Notes: generated from the letters alone by a model not told the origin. A stretch of 64,000 nt of DNA from Vallitalea maricola (GCF_036985595.1 NZ_BTPU01000061.1:1-64000); one strand, 5' to 3'. Shown: positions 18,893 through 28,380, counted from the first letter of the stretch. Translations and numbers: made by a program.

Positions 18893-19345
18893 TTAATTGA
18901 TTAATAGAGCTATAACAATACCTAAAGCAGCTCCAACTAATACTTCCATATATGTATGTCCAAGCAATTCTTTTAACTGTCCATCAATCTTTAATCTGTA
19001 AGACCCTAAGGCTTCAACAATGTTATTGATTGCTTTTGCTTGCTTACCTGCTGCCATTCTGACTCCAGCAGCGTCATACATTACAATAAAAGATATTATC
19101 ATCAATCCTCCGAATATAGGATCATTATAGCCTAATAATTCCCCAACTGAGAAAGTCGCTGCCATGACTGAGGCTGTATGAGAACTAGGCATACCCCCAG
19201 AACCCATAATTCTATCCATTCTAATTTTCCTTGTTTTTATTAGACATGTAAAGAATTTAATACCCTGTGAAACAAACCAAGCAATAATTGCAGCTAATAA
19301 AACTCTATTCTCTGTAATAGTATAAAAGTTTTCCACCAAATACAC
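18893..19345 (-). CDS. Divergent PAP2 family membrane protein (YuiD-like, DUF212)
   Basis: The 150-aa protein has about four hydrophobic segments and the family's GGMPSSHTASVMA motif, with the later YDAAGVRMAAGKQA stretch and GHTYMEVLVGAALG. The family resembles acid phosphatase/haloperoxidase proteins and is often linked to undecaprenyl or prenyl diphosphate chemistry, though its reaction is not proven. It follows ispA with a 1-bp gap, so it is translationally coupled. It may act on a polyprenyl phosphate. Confidence 0.85.
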   Translation of the reverse strand: MYLVENFYTITENRVLLAAIIAWFVSQGIKFFTCLIKTRKIRMDRIMGSGGMPSSHTASVMAATFSVGELLGYNDPIFGGLMIISFIVMYDAAGVRMAAGKQAKAINNIVEALGSYRLKIDGQLKELLGHTYMEVLVGAALGIVIALLIN

Positions 19346-19346
19346 C

Positions 19347-20255
19347 TCATTTTTTTCTGTTTCTCAGATAAAAAATAAATTCTTCCAAAAATTCTTTTTC
19401 ACTGCTATCAAAACTCTTTAAACTATCTAAGGCTTTTTCAATTAATTCATTAACTATCTGCCTTGATTCATCAATACCATTTATAGTTACATAAGTATTT
19501 TTACCATTCTTATTATCACTACCAACTTGTTTTCCTAGTTCTTCTGTTGTACTAACAATGTCTAGTATATCATCTTGAATCTGGAATGCTAATCCAATAC
19601 ATCTACCAATCTTTCTAAAAGTTTCTACTTTTTGCATACTACCATTAGCAAGTACTGCTCCCGCAGTTAGAGAAGCTTCTATTATAGCAGAAGTTTTATG
19701 AATATGAATATAGTTAATAACATCCATAGTGATATCATTTTGTATGACATCTGCTACTTGTCCACCAATCATTCCTTTTACTCCAGAGGCTTTTCCTATT
19801 TCTTTACAAGCTGTTAATTTTTGCTTAGCTTTGACCTTATTATCTTTTAAGCAAGCATCAATCATTATTTCGTAGGCACTATTAAGAAGACCATCTCCAG
19901 CTAAAATAGCTATATCTTCGCCATATTTTTTATGACAAGTCAATATACCTCTTCTGTAATCATCATTATCCATAGCAGGTAAGTCATCATGAATCAAAGA
20001 ATATGTGTGAATCATCTCCATAGCTGCCATAAATGCTTCTATTTCTCTTATATTGTTACCACCGCATATTTTATATGCCTCCATCATTAATATAGGGCGT
20101 ATTCTCTTTCCATTTGCCATTAGGCTGTACTTCATTGCATTATAAACAACATGGTCATATGCTGAAGTATTTTCTGGCATATATTTCAATAATATCTTTT
20201 CTACTACTTTCTGTTTATCTTTTAGCTCATTACTAAAATTCATTACTCTGTTCAT
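19347..20255 (-). CDS. ispA: Farnesyl/geranyl diphosphate synthase IspA
   Basis: The 302-aa protein has both aspartate-rich motifs of trans-prenyltransferases: first DDLPAMDNDDYRRG (about 90), then QIQDDILD (about 228). It condenses isopentenyl diphosphate with allylic diphosphates to C10-C15 products that feed undecaprenyl lipid and quinone synthesis. It follows xseB by about 30 bp in the usual xseA-xseB-ispA order. Confidence 0.97.
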   Translation of the reverse strand: MNRVMNFSNELKDKQKVVEKILLKYMPENTSAYDHVVYNAMKYSLMANGKRIRPILMMEAYKICGGNNIREIEAFMAAMEMIHTYSLIHDDLPAMDNDDYRRGILTCHKKYGEDIAILAGDGLLNSAYEIMIDACLKDNKVKAKQKLTACKEIGKASGVKGMIGGQVADVIQNDITMDVINYIHIHKTSAIIEASLTAGAVLANGSMQKVETFRKIGRCIGLAFQIQDDILDIVSTTEELGKQVGSDNKNGKNTYVTINGIDESRQIVNELIEKALDSLKSFDSSEKEFLEEFIFYLRNRKK

Positions 20256-20284
20256 TTCCTTCCGTAAATAACATTACACAATCC

Positions 20285-20476
20285 TTAGTTTTCATTTTGT
20301 ACAACTTCAATTTCTTTTTCTACTTTATCAATCTTGTTATTACACTCTTTTAAAAACATCATGCCTTGTTTATATAGTTCTAGACTTTCTTCAAGAGTTG
20401 TTTCTCCTGACTCCAATCGTTCAACTATTTTTTCTAAGCTGTCCAAATTCTCTTGAAAAGTTAATTTATTACTCAT
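20285..20476 (-). CDS. xseB: Exodeoxyribonuclease VII small subunit
   Basis: The protein is about 63 aa and starts MSNKLTFQENLDSLEKIVERLESGE, the typical XseB opening, with the ESLELYKQGM motif. A longer frame to 20494 exists, but the ATG at 20476 has a GTGGGG site and gives the family length. It overlaps the end of xseA by 8 bp, which suggests coupled translation of the two subunits. Confidence 0.95.
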   Translation of the reverse strand: MSNKLTFQENLDSLEKIVERLESGETTLEESLELYKQGMMFLKECNNKIDKVEKEIEVVQNEN

Positions 20477-21689
20477 AACTACCCCACTTTCCACTTTCTA
20501 TATTCTTAACTTCAGCCTCTATTTTTCCATCATGTAATTGTATTAATAGAGTCTCTCCCATATTGACATCCGTTATACTTTTAACCTGTCCATCAGTGTT
20601 TTCTATATAAGAATAACCTTTTTCTAAATTGGTTATTGGAGATAATACACTTAATTTGTTTTGTAACAGACTTACATAGTTTTTATTATTATTAATCAAT
20701 TCCTTAATTCTTCTATTTAATCTATCTTCAAATTCTGTTATATATTGTCTTTCCTTTAATACTCTCATTGATGGACTATTAAAGTCAAGTTTTATTTTAT
20801 TTAGTTGGGTAGCTTTTATGCAGGATTCAATCTTGTTATTCATACTATTAGTAAGCTTATAATTGTATTTTTCTAATATACCATCTATTTCATCAAAAGC
20901 TGGGATAGCAAGTTCAGCTGCTGCTGAAGGGGTTGGTGCTCTAAGGTCAGAAGTAAAATCTGATATTGTAAAATCTGTTTCATGTCCTACAGCCGATATT
21001 ATTGGAGTATTAGCTTCATAAATAGCTTTTGCGACTATCTCTTCATTAAAAGCCCATAGATCCTCTATGGAACCTCCACCTCTACCAATAATAATAACAT
21101 CAACATCGGTAACCCTATCAAGATATTTTATACCTTTTACAATATTATTTGCCGCTCCCTCTCCTTGAACAAGGGATGGGTATAACACAAGTCCTATATA
21201 TGGATTTCTTCGTTTTGATACATTGATTATATCACGAACAGCTGCTCCCGTATCAGAAGTTACTATACCTACTCTTCTTGGATATCTGGATATCTTCTTT
21301 TTATTATCCGAATCAAAATATCCTTTTATCTGGAGATTGTCTTTTAATATCTCAAATTTCTTATACAAATCTCCCATACCATCTGATTTTATTTGTTGTA
21401 CATAAAGCTGGAATGTCCCTGCTCTTTCATATACTGAAATATAACCTCTGGCAGTAATATTAATTCCATCTCTTAGCTCACATTCTACAAAATCACGATA
21501 GTTCTTGAATACAACACAGGATATTGCACTATTATTATCTTTCAAAGTAAAATAGACGTGTCCTGAACGATGTATTTTGCAATTGGAAACTTCACCTTTT
21601 ATCCAAATATCATTGATGACATAATCATTCACAAATATTTTCTTTATATAGGCATTTACCTGTGATACTGAAAAAATACTTTTTTTCAT
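20469..21689 (-). CDS. xseA: Exodeoxyribonuclease VII large subunit
   Basis: The protein is about 406 aa, with an N-terminal OB fold (SVSQVNAYIKKIF through CVVFKNYRDF) and the catalytic core GIVTSDTGAAVRDI, IIGRGGGSIEDLWAFN and AVGHETDFTISD. The C-terminus is coiled coil. The reading frame opens with GTG at 21698, but the ATG at 21689 fits the GAGGTG site. The enzyme degrades single-stranded DNA from both ends. Confidence 0.97.
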   Translation of the reverse strand: MKKSIFSVSQVNAYIKKIFVNDYVINDIWIKGEVSNCKIHRSGHVYFTLKDNNSAISCVVFKNYRDFVECELRDGINITARGYISVYERAGTFQLYVQQIKSDGMGDLYKKFEILKDNLQIKGYFDSDNKKKISRYPRRVGIVTSDTGAAVRDIINVSKRRNPYIGLVLYPSLVQGEGAANNIVKGIKYLDRVTDVDVIIIGRGGGSIEDLWAFNEEIVAKAIYEANTPIISAVGHETDFTISDFTSDLRAPTPSAAAELAIPAFDEIDGILEKYNYKLTNSMNNKIESCIKATQLNKIKLDFNSPSMRVLKERQYITEFEDRLNRRIKELINNNKNYVSLLQNKLSVLSPITNLEKGYSYIENTDGQVKSITDVNMGETLLIQLHDGKIEAEVKNIESGKWGSYE

Positions 21690-21703
21690 TAATATCACCT
21701 CTA

Positions 21704-22099
21704 TTAGTTTACAACTTTGGCAAGTATTCCATTAATGAATGATGGTGAATGGTCGCCACCATATTTCTTAGCAATTTCTATTGCTTCATTAATTGCTACA
21801 TTAGTAGGGATATCTTCGTCAAATTTTATTTCATAGATAGCAACTCTTAAAATACTTACATCTACTTTGGACATTCTGCTTATGGACCATTTCTCAGCAT
21901 TCTTATTAATCATTTCATCTATAGATTCTAATTTTTCAAATATAGATATAGCTTTATGTTTTATATATTCTTTAGCAGTATCACTTGTTTCAAGCTCGTT
22001 AAGATATACTCCTACTCTATCAGTAAATCTTTCTTCTTCATTAAATTCAATAGCAAATACTAGTTTAAAAATATGCTCTCTCATGATCCTTCTGTTCAT
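21704..22099 (-). CDS. nusB: Transcription antitermination factor NusB
   Basis: The 131-aa all-alpha RNA-binding protein begins MNRRIMREHIFKLVFAIEF and contains the conserved helix IPTNVAINEAIEIAKKYGG with a terminal FINGILAKV. It joins NusE/S10 at boxA RNA to support rRNA transcription. An AGGAGGTAT ribosome site precedes the ATG. Confidence 0.97.
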   Translation of the reverse strand: MNRRIMREHIFKLVFAIEFNEEERFTDRVGVYLNELETSDTAKEYIKHKAISIFEKLESIDEMINKNAEKWSISRMSKVDVSILRVAIYEIKFDEDIPTNVAINEAIEIAKKYGGDHSPSFINGILAKVVN

Positions 22100-22153
22100 A
22101 ATATACCTCCTGGGATTAAATATATATTGAATAAATATTTTTATTACATTTTA

Positions 22154-22262
22154 ATACCCTTAAATATAAATATTTAAGGGTATCTTTATTATACTATATT
22201 TAGTTAATTGTACAAGCAAATATTAAAAAAATTACAGTTATAACCCATTTTACTGGTTATAA
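22154..22262 (-). terminator. Two hairpins between asp23 and nusB
   Basis: TTATAACC/GGTTATAA (22238-22262) and a 13-bp stem ATACCCTTAAATA/TATTTAAGGGTAT (22154-22183) lie in tandem past the asp23 stop. They probably terminate the asp23 transcript and separate it from the nusB-xse-isp operon. Confidence 0.6.
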
Positions 22263-22267
22263 TCTAT

Positions 22268-22642
22268 CTATTTGCTTTTTTCTACGTTAACACCAGCTAC
22301 TCTTATGTTAATTTCATCTACTTCAAGTCCTGTCATAGTCTCTACTGCATTCTTAACTTTTTCTTGAACGTTGTTAGTTACTTCAGGAATACTGCTTCCA
22401 AAGTCAACGATCAATGAGAGTTCAAGTGAAACATCTTTTTCTCCAACATCAACTAAAACACCTTTCGCCAAGTTCTTTTTACCAAGCATCTCAACTAAAT
22501 CACCAGTAAAATTACCTACCATACCAGCTACTCCCTCTACTTCTGTAGCTGCTAACCCAGCGATTATAGCAATAACTTCATCTGCAATATGGACTTCTCC
22601 GACTTTATCTTTTTCGTGTATTTTAACTGTCTGCCTATCCAT
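22268..22642 (-). CDS. Asp23/Gls24 family envelope stress protein
   Basis: The 124-aa protein has the family pattern: VHIADEVIAIIAGLAATEVEGVAGM near the start and EVTNNVQEKVKNAVETMTGLEVDEINIRVAGV near the end. Members bind near the membrane or cell wall and respond to alkaline or envelope stress. In Clostridia the gene regularly precedes nusB beside the spoIIIA operon, as here. Confidence 0.93.
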   Translation of the reverse strand: MDRQTVKIHEKDKVGEVHIADEVIAIIAGLAATEVEGVAGMVGNFTGDLVEMLGKKNLAKGVLVDVGEKDVSLELSLIVDFGSSIPEVTNNVQEKVKNAVETMTGLEVDEINIRVAGVNVEKSK

Positions 22643-22770
22643 TAATTAATCCTCCTATCTCAGCTATATTTTATTATATGAATTCATTCATGCTATTTTT
22701 AATAAAACCATTTCTAGGTTAATTATAACAAATCTTATAGGTTTTGCAAATTATTTTTTCTAATAATTTT

Positions 22771-22807
22771 AGGCTTCCATGTAATAGTAATCCTTACATA
22801 AAAGCCT
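22771..22807 (-). terminator. Terminator after spoIIIAH
   Basis: AGGCTT/AAGCCT with an inner ATGTAA/TTACAT stem lies about 20 bp past the spoIIIAH stop on the minus strand. Confidence 0.55.
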
Positions 22808-22827
22808 AATATCGTTTCTATATATGT

Positions 22828-23622
22828 TTATTGTGCTTTAGTAACATCTAATAACGTGATTACAATATTTTCTGCGTCAACCCCTGTTTGTCTCCTTACT
22901 ACATCTTCTACTTTTGCAAGATCTGCTTGTGATAATTCTTTTGCATTAATTACTACATCAACTTTATTATCAATCATTCTCACAAATACATCCTTGAATC
23001 CTTTAGCTTCTAATATAGATTCAGCAGCAGCTTCTTTTTCAATTCTATCTTGAAGGTCAATCATCTCTTTTACTGCTTCCACTTTATTTTCATCTTTCAG
23101 ATTTTGATTGTCAATTATTGATAGATAACCTTCCTTTAATTTTGAATAATCCTGCTCCCTGTCTATTTTCTTTTGTAAGAAATATCCCGCTTGTAATGTA
23201 TTACCACTAGTCAGGATAGCTTCCCCTACATTACCATCATTTTTTTCACTAGAAGTTTCTTTTGCTTCTTCTTTTTTTTCATCCTTATTTTCATTTTCTG
23301 GAACAGCTGAAGCAGGTTCAGTTGTTTTGTTCTCTCCTTGTTCCTGTTTTTGCTCTGGTTGTTGAGCAATACTATTTGGTGATTGTTGCTTTGATACATC
23401 ATCTGCATTTTCTTCAGCTTTTGCATCAGTATTGGTGTTCTCACCATTTGGTACTAATGCTGTTGGTGTTGTAACATTATCTTTTTTCTGTTCTTCACTT
23501 TGATTATTCAACACTTCTTGTGTAGGAGTACCATCATTTTCTGTAAACTGAAGATATCCCGCTATCGCAATCATAATAACCAAAGCAGTAATTATAATTT
23601 GATTCTTTTTAAAAGTTTGCAT
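22828..23622 (-). CDS. spoIIIAH: SpoIIIAH, channel component
   Basis: The 264-aa protein has one N-terminal membrane segment (8-24), an unusually long Gln/Glu/Lys/Asn-rich linker (about 30-135), and the YscJ/FliF-like ring domain at the C-terminus (ESILEAKGFKDVFVRMIDN and the closing VVRRQTGVDAENIVI). It is the mother-cell protein that pairs with SpoIIQ to form the channel between mother cell and forespore. It is the last gene of the spoIIIA operon. Confidence 0.93.
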   Translation of the reverse strand: MQTFKKNQIIITALVIMIAIAGYLQFTENDGTPTQEVLNNQSEEQKKDNVTTPTALVPNGENTNTDAKAEENADDVSKQQSPNSIAQQPEQKQEQGENKTTEPASAVPENENKDEKKEEAKETSSEKNDGNVGEAILTSGNTLQAGYFLQKKIDREQDYSKLKEGYLSIIDNQNLKDENKVEAVKEMIDLQDRIEKEAAAESILEAKGFKDVFVRMIDNKVDVVINAKELSQADLAKVEDVVRRQTGVDAENIVITLLDVTKAQ

Positions 23623-23624
23623 AA

Positions 23625-24227
23625 TTATTCCCCCTTATTTTGAACCATTTTCATTACTTCTATTTTATGCATAGGAACGTCTAATAATACTTTAGCCGCA
23701 TTAATTAAGTTTTTTTTAACAAGTATATCATCACCGCCTTCAGCTATTATTACAACGCCACTAATTTCTGGTTCAAGCTCTTTTAATATGATTGGTTTAG
23801 TAGAACCATCGGAGTTATTAATAAGTACAGTGGCTTCTTTAGAATCTGTTTGAATACTTTGTCTTGTTCCACCTTCACTATCTACTTCATCGGATTGTGT
23901 TTGTGAATTAGGGGTATCTTTATTTATAATTATTTCACCGCTTGTTTTTAACATAATTATTACTTCAACTTTACCCACTCCATCAATATTAGCAAATTCC
24001 TTCTCAAGTCTTTTTTCAAGTTTTTCTTCATACGTTTGGGGATCACTTGCCTTATATGTATTAGGTGCGATGATACTATTATCTACCTTGGTATTATTGC
24101 TTGGTTTGATAAGATTTTTTGAAAATAATAGAAGCAATAATCCTGTCAAAAACATAATGAAGAGAAAGCTTATTCTTTTTTTATCTTTTTCGGTCTTATT
24201 ACCTTTTGTAAAAAAATCCAATTTCAT
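23625..24227 (-). CDS. spoIIIAG: SpoIIIAG, stage III sporulation protein
   Basis: The 200-aa protein has an N-terminal membrane helix (25-40) and an extracytoplasmic domain with the family's YEEKLEKRLEKEFANIDGVGKVEVIIML stretch and the EPEISGVVIIAEGGDD motif. It builds a ring in the mother-cell outer forespore membrane. It ends 2 bp before spoIIIAH. Confidence 0.95.
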   Translation of the reverse strand: MKLDFFTKGNKTEKDKKRISFLFIMFLTGLLLLLFSKNLIKPSNNTKVDNSIIAPNTYKASDPQTYEEKLEKRLEKEFANIDGVGKVEVIIMLKTSGEIIINKDTPNSQTQSDEVDSEGGTRQSIQTDSKEATVLINNSDGSTKPIILKELEPEISGVVIIAEGGDDILVKKNLINAAKVLLDVPMHKIEVMKMVQNKGE

Positions 24228-24273
24228 CTTTATCCTCCTGTGCTTTTAGGTTAAAAACAAAGTGTAAAAACAG

Positions 24274-24891
24274 TTAACATGTCTCTATAGTAATATGTAT
24301 ATTATTAGAGGACAATTTATAGAAGTTTTTAATTATTTTTTTTATTTTTTTTTCTAATAGAATATCTTCAGATGACCTTAATGCCATATTATCATTAGAT
24401 TCTCCTATGAGAATTTTTTGTATTTTTACTCTATCTATCTGAGAATCTTTATTTTCAATATATTCACTGTTCACTGTGAGATTTATTTCTTTGATTGTAC
24501 CGTAGTCTTCATTGTTGATATCTTCTTCGATTTCTACTGAAGCATTGGTTATAGAGATTTTTTCATCTTCCAGTAGTCCTTTTACATGATTAATTATCTT
24601 ATCTTTATAAATCTTCAAGGTTATCTCATTTTGAACATCTGCGTACTTATTTTCAGTTCCCTGGGTATCGGTATAATTGATTTTAAATTGATTCTTGATA
24701 ACATCCAAATTGAATTGTTCAAGTATCCCATTATATTTGATTATTGGATTTATTATTATAATCATCAATATAATTCCAGAAAACAATCGAAAATATTTCT
24801 TCATATTTCCACCAGGTATGAGATATTCCAATATCTTAGCTAATAATAAAAAGATAACTATGTTTTTTATAAAACTATAGAATACTTCCAT
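24274..24891 (-). CDS. spoIIIAF: SpoIIIAF, stage III sporulation protein
   Basis: The 205-aa protein has two N-terminal hydrophobic helices (about 5-24 and 33-50) and a divergent extracytoplasmic domain. It is identified mainly by position between spoIIIAE and spoIIIAG and by the YLIPGGNMKKYFRLFSGIILM segment typical of AF. Confidence 0.9.
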   Translation of the reverse strand: MEVFYSFIKNIVIFLLLAKILEYLIPGGNMKKYFRLFSGIILMIIIINPIIKYNGILEQFNLDVIKNQFKINYTDTQGTENKYADVQNEITLKIYKDKIINHVKGLLEDEKISITNASVEIEEDINNEDYGTIKEINLTVNSEYIENKDSQIDRVKIQKILIGESNDNMALRSSEDILLEKKIKKIIKNFYKLSSNNIHITIETC

Positions 24892-24918
24892 ATTTTCATT
24901 CCTTCATTGAATAATATT

Positions 24919-26079
24919 TTATCTTATGTAAGCTGTAATACTTGTTGCATTCAAGATTATTGTTATCGTGATTATAAATAAAAAAGCGGTAATAATAACT
25001 ATTCCAAGGAGTATAAAACATATATCCCCAACATTGGATAAACAATTAACTATACGTTTATCGGATATTGGTTGGATTATGGCAGATGCAAATTTATATA
25101 ATAAAGTCACAACAAGTATTTTTATTATTGGTATCAAACATATCACAATGATAATTATCAATGCTACTATACCTATTCCATTTTTTATTAAGACTGCACA
25201 CCCTAGAACTGTATCAGCTACACCGCTTAATGTAGTACCAACAAATGGAATAGCTGATACTGCAACTTTTACAGATTTATTAGCTATACCATCTATGACT
25301 GGTGTTGTAAAACTCTGCATGGTAAGAACTGCTGCAAAAACGATAACAAGTACCTTGATTCCCCAATTTACTATGTTTTTGAATAGTTCCACCATCTTGG
25401 ATAAAATACTTTCTTCTGTAATGCTGTTAATTATCTCAAGAACAATAATTATATATACAAAAGGTACTACATATTTTAGAATAATGTTTTCTACTACGCC
25501 AATTATGATTAGCATTATCTGGCTATAGAGAAAAGTTGAAGTATAATTCCCCGACAAAGCAGTAGCAGCAAATAAGCTAGGTATCAAAGTTTTAATAAAG
25601 GTCTGTAGATTAGATATTACTTGAAGCGCTATAGTATTCAATATATTGTAAGATTTCAATATTATGGTTGACATCAATAGAAAAACAACAAAATAGCCAA
25701 CTTCGCCTACATATTTATTATTAAAAGCAGTAGTAAAATTAGTGAATACTGCTGCTATCAAAGCAATGGCAATAAGTTCTATTATCAATTTTATATTCCC
25801 TTTTACTTCTATGAAGATATTATCTAACACTAATCCAAACATATCATTGAAGTTAAGGTCCAAATCTCCGCTAATAACTTTGTTCAATGTTTCCCTGAAG
25901 TCAATCTTAAACCCATTTTCATTACTGAGTATTTCGTCCACCGCGGATTGAATATCATCATACTCAATAACTTTTTCCTGCTCTGCTAATATATTATCTA
26001 CTTCTGATGAAGCAAACACACTTATAGATGATAATTTTAAAGCCATAACTATTATCAATAACCATCTAATTCTTCTCAT
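24919..26079 (-). CDS. spoIIIAE: SpoIIIAE, membrane channel component
   Basis: The 386-aa protein has a signal peptide, a short extracytoplasmic region and about eight transmembrane helices from residue 95 on. Conserved segments include LIPSLFAATALSGNY and KSVKVAVSAIPFVGTTLSGVADTVLGCAVLIKNGIG. It is the large integral membrane part of the SpoIIIA export-like complex. Confidence 0.96.
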   Translation of the reverse strand: MRRIRWLLIIVMALKLSSISVFASSEVDNILAEQEKVIEYDDIQSAVDEILSNENGFKIDFRETLNKVISGDLDLNFNDMFGLVLDNIFIEVKGNIKLIIELIAIALIAAVFTNFTTAFNNKYVGEVGYFVVFLLMSTIILKSYNILNTIALQVISNLQTFIKTLIPSLFAATALSGNYTSTFLYSQIMLIIIGVVENIILKYVVPFVYIIIVLEIINSITEESILSKMVELFKNIVNWGIKVLVIVFAAVLTMQSFTTPVIDGIANKSVKVAVSAIPFVGTTLSGVADTVLGCAVLIKNGIGIVALIIIIVICLIPIIKILVVTLLYKFASAIIQPISDKRIVNCLSNVGDICFILLGIVIITAFLFIITITIILNATSITAYIR

Positions 26080-26127
26080 AGTATTCTCCTAATTCATTTA
26101 AAACTAATTGACCGTATATGTAGCAAT

Positions 26128-26514
26128 CTATATTAAGATATTAGTTATCATATTAATGATTGATAGTATTACGGGCATGGATATAATTAATATCATTATT
26201 TTTCCTGCCATCTCTATTTTACTTGCTATCGCTTGCTGCCCAGCGTCCTTACATAATTGGGCACCAAATTCTGTTATGAAGGCAATTCCCAGTATTTGCA
26301 GTAGTATCTTAATATATATATCATTTATATTTATTAAACCTGTAATTCTAGATATCAAATCCAGTATTACACCTAACTTGTCAATAACAATAAAGAAGAT
26401 AACTATACTAGCTGCAATACCTATATAAATACCAAATTCAGCATTACTTTTTTTTAGTACAACTATTAATATTGTTGATACAATACCGATAATGACAACT
26501 TGTACAGCTTCCAT
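26128..26514 (-). CDS. spoIIIAD: SpoIIIAD
   Basis: This small membrane protein (about 128 aa) has four hydrophobic helices. It contains the family's YIKILLQILGIAFITEFGAQLCKDAGQQAIASKIEMAGK segment, which is strongly conserved. The ATG at 26514 is preceded by an AAAGG site, and a TTG just upstream is the alternative start. Confidence 0.95.
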   Translation of the reverse strand: MEAVQVVIIGIVSTILIVVLKKSNAEFGIYIGIAASIVIFFIVIDKLGVILDLISRITGLININDIYIKILLQILGIAFITEFGAQLCKDAGQQAIASKIEMAGKIMILIISMPVILSIINMITNILI

Positions 26515-26540
26515 CAAAACATTCCTTTCAGATTTTACCT

Positions 26541-26592
26541 ATATACATTGACTTAAACATCTATACATCCATTTCAATAAGTTCAATATATT
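26541..26592. repeat. Intergenic hairpin repeat, copy 1
   Basis: This interval between spoIIIAD and spoIIIAC contains about 48 bp that recur at 34851-34896 with roughly 80% identity. The shared core CCATTTCAATAAGTTCAATA is exact. Both copies can fold on themselves because the left end is an (imperfect here) inverted copy of TAAGTTCAATA. Confidence 0.55.
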
Positions 26593-26594
26593 TT

Positions 26595-26789
26595 CTACAG
26601 TTGAAACAACGTCTGTATTTTTTCAAACAGTTCACTTATATATTCCACAATCCAATAAAGGACAACAACTAATCCTGCTAATGTAGTTAACATAGCTTGT
26701 TCATCTTTTCCTGCTTTCTTTAATAATTGGTTGAGGACTGCAACCACGATTCCAACTGCAGCTATTTTAAAAACAATAGATATATCCAT
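26595..26789 (-). CDS. spoIIIAC: SpoIIIAC
   Basis: This is a 64-aa two-helix membrane protein with the conserved KKAGKDEQAMLTTLAGLVVVL stretch. The longer frame opens with GTG at 26816, but a strong GGGGAGGG site directly precedes the ATG at 26789, which gives the usual length. Confidence 0.95.
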   Translation of the reverse strand: MDISIVFKIAAVGIVVAVLNQLLKKAGKDEQAMLTTLAGLVVVLYWIVEYISELFEKIQTLFQL

Positions 26790-26832
26790 TATTACCCTCC
26801 CCTCAGAATAAGGCACGTCAAATTATCTTTTG

Positions 26833-27354
26833 CTATATGAAAAGTACAATGACCAATATACCCCCAAGAACTCCAAGGCTTCTATACAATTTATTGTATT
26901 TGGCATCATCTTCCATAGTAACTTTTATTTCTTCATTTATTTGCTCTAGAAGTAGATTGATATTATTATTTTGCATCTCTTTATCTAGATACCCTATATT
27001 TTCACTGAAGATTATAATATTTTTAATATCTGTAGGGTTCAAATAAGTCCTTTTCAATATTTCTTCAGCTTTTTTCTTCCATACTTCTGTCAATGTTTTT
27101 CCTGAATTGAGTTTTAGTTCTTCTGATATGGATTTAAAAAAATCAGCTATCTCGTGGTCAAATCTTTTACTGATATCTTCTAAGGCTTCTGGCATTGGAG
27201 ATAATGAGTAATTGATTTCACCTCTTAATAGAATCAGCGCTTTTTTCAATATTCTAAGGTCATTGCTTCTTCTTATGTAACTTTTACTATAATATAAACC
27301 TAAAAGTGAAGATGATATAAGTATTAGAGTGGCACCTAATATTTTTACAACCAT
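26833..27354 (-). CDS. spoIIIAB: SpoIIIAB
   Basis: The 173-aa protein has hydrophobic ends (residues 2-20 and 155-172) and a helical middle with LRILKKALILLRGEINYSLSPMPEAL, characteristic of SpoIIIAB. It resembles type II/IV secretion GspF-like proteins and works with the ATPase SpoIIIAA. Confidence 0.95.
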   Translation of the reverse strand: MVVKILGATLILISSSLLGLYYSKSYIRRSNDLRILKKALILLRGEINYSLSPMPEALEDISKRFDHEIADFFKSISEELKLNSGKTLTEVWKKKAEEILKRTYLNPTDIKNIIIFSENIGYLDKEMQNNNINLLLEQINEEIKVTMEDDAKYNKLYRSLGVLGGILVIVLFI

Positions 27355-27371
27355 GAAATAACCCCCTTAAC

Positions 27372-28328
27372 TTAATTATCAACAACAATACTTATCATTT
27401 TGCCCTGCTTATCATATATTTTCTTTACATCACCAACTCCATTTTTACTTTCTAGAACAATAAAACGTTCAATTATATTTTTATCTATCAATTTTTCCAG
27501 TATAGGTTTATTCTTGACTTCAATCAGTGACGAGCCATGTACAGTACATATCATCTTGCAACCTGCATTGATAACAAAATCTATGGCTTCTATATCTTCA
27601 CTGCTCCCTATTTCATCTACAGCAATGACTTCTGGAGACATTGATCTTATAAGCATGAGCATACCTTCAGTTTTTGGACATCCGTCAAGTATATCTGTTC
27701 TGATTCCTACATCATTTTGTGGTATGCCTCTATAACAGCCTCCTATTTCAGATCTTTCATCAACTACACCTATGGTTATTCCTGTATTATTACTTACACC
27801 ATCTGAGAGCTGTCTTACTATATCTCTTAATAATGTTGTCTTGCCACATCTAGGAGGAGATATTATTAGAGTATGGTATATTGTATTTTCTTGAAATATG
27901 TAGGGTATAACTTTGTTGGCACAGCCTTTTATTTCATGTGAAATCCTGATATTTATGCAGGTTATGTTTTTTATAGTCTTTACTCTATTATTCTCTACGA
28001 CAACCTTTCCTGCCAATCCAACACGATGTCCTCCATCAACGGTTATATATCCATTTCTCAGCTCGTCCTCAAAGGCATATAGGGAATAGTTGCTTATGAA
28101 TTCCATAGTATCCTTCAAATCTTTTTCAGTTATGATATAAGCTCTTTTGCTGCTTGTTACTAACTGGTCTTGGTTTAGAAAGTATTCTTTATTATCTATT
28201 CTTATAATAAGAGGTTTATTAACTCTCAATCTGATTTCCTGCAATAAGTCCAACTGCTCTTTCTTTAATGAGCCAAACCATCCTCGAAGATTAGTTGTTA
28301 ATATTTTTTCAACAGTTTCTTTTTTCAT
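27372..28328 (-). CDS. spoIIIAA: SpoIIIAA ATPase
   Basis: The protein is about 318 aa. Its secretion-type ATPase core has Walker A PPRCGKTTLLRDI, GVVDERSEIGG and the Walker B-like EVIAVDEIGSSED. It powers the SpoIIIA complex from the mother-cell side. The frame extends upstream to 28406, but the ATG at 28328 behind AAAGGTGG gives the family start MKKETVEKIL. Confidence 0.96.
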   Translation of the reverse strand: MKKETVEKILTTNLRGWFGSLKKEQLDLLQEIRLRVNKPLIIRIDNKEYFLNQDQLVTSSKRAYIITEKDLKDTMEFISNYSLYAFEDELRNGYITVDGGHRVGLAGKVVVENNRVKTIKNITCINIRISHEIKGCANKVIPYIFQENTIYHTLIISPPRCGKTTLLRDIVRQLSDGVSNNTGITIGVVDERSEIGGCYRGIPQNDVGIRTDILDGCPKTEGMLMLIRSMSPEVIAVDEIGSSEDIEAIDFVINAGCKMICTVHGSSLIEVKNKPILEKLIDKNIIERFIVLESKNGVGDVKKIYDKQGKMISIVVDN

Positions 28329-28351
28329 CACTTGTCCACCTTTCTTAAAAC

Positions 28352-28380
28352 AATATATGCCTGTACAAACTTTTTTATGA
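28352..28380 (-). promoter_or_regulatory. Possible sigma-E promoter of the spoIIIA operon
   Basis: On the minus strand TCATAAA is followed after 14 nt by CATATATT, close to sigma-E -35 (containing ATA) and -10 (CATAcaaT) elements. It lies about 25 bp upstream of the spoIIIAA start. Sigma-E control of spoIIIA is known in Bacillus; the assignment here is by eye. Confidence 0.4.

Noticed and set aside
23226..23474. Lys/Met/Gln-rich and Leu/Phe-rich frames within spoIIIAH
   Set aside because: They are out-of-frame readings of the low-complexity linker of SpoIIIAH.
24968..25528. 186-codon plus-strand frame opposite spoIIIAE
   Set aside because: spoIIIAE is conserved on the minus strand; the plus frame is a shadow of hydrophobic codons.
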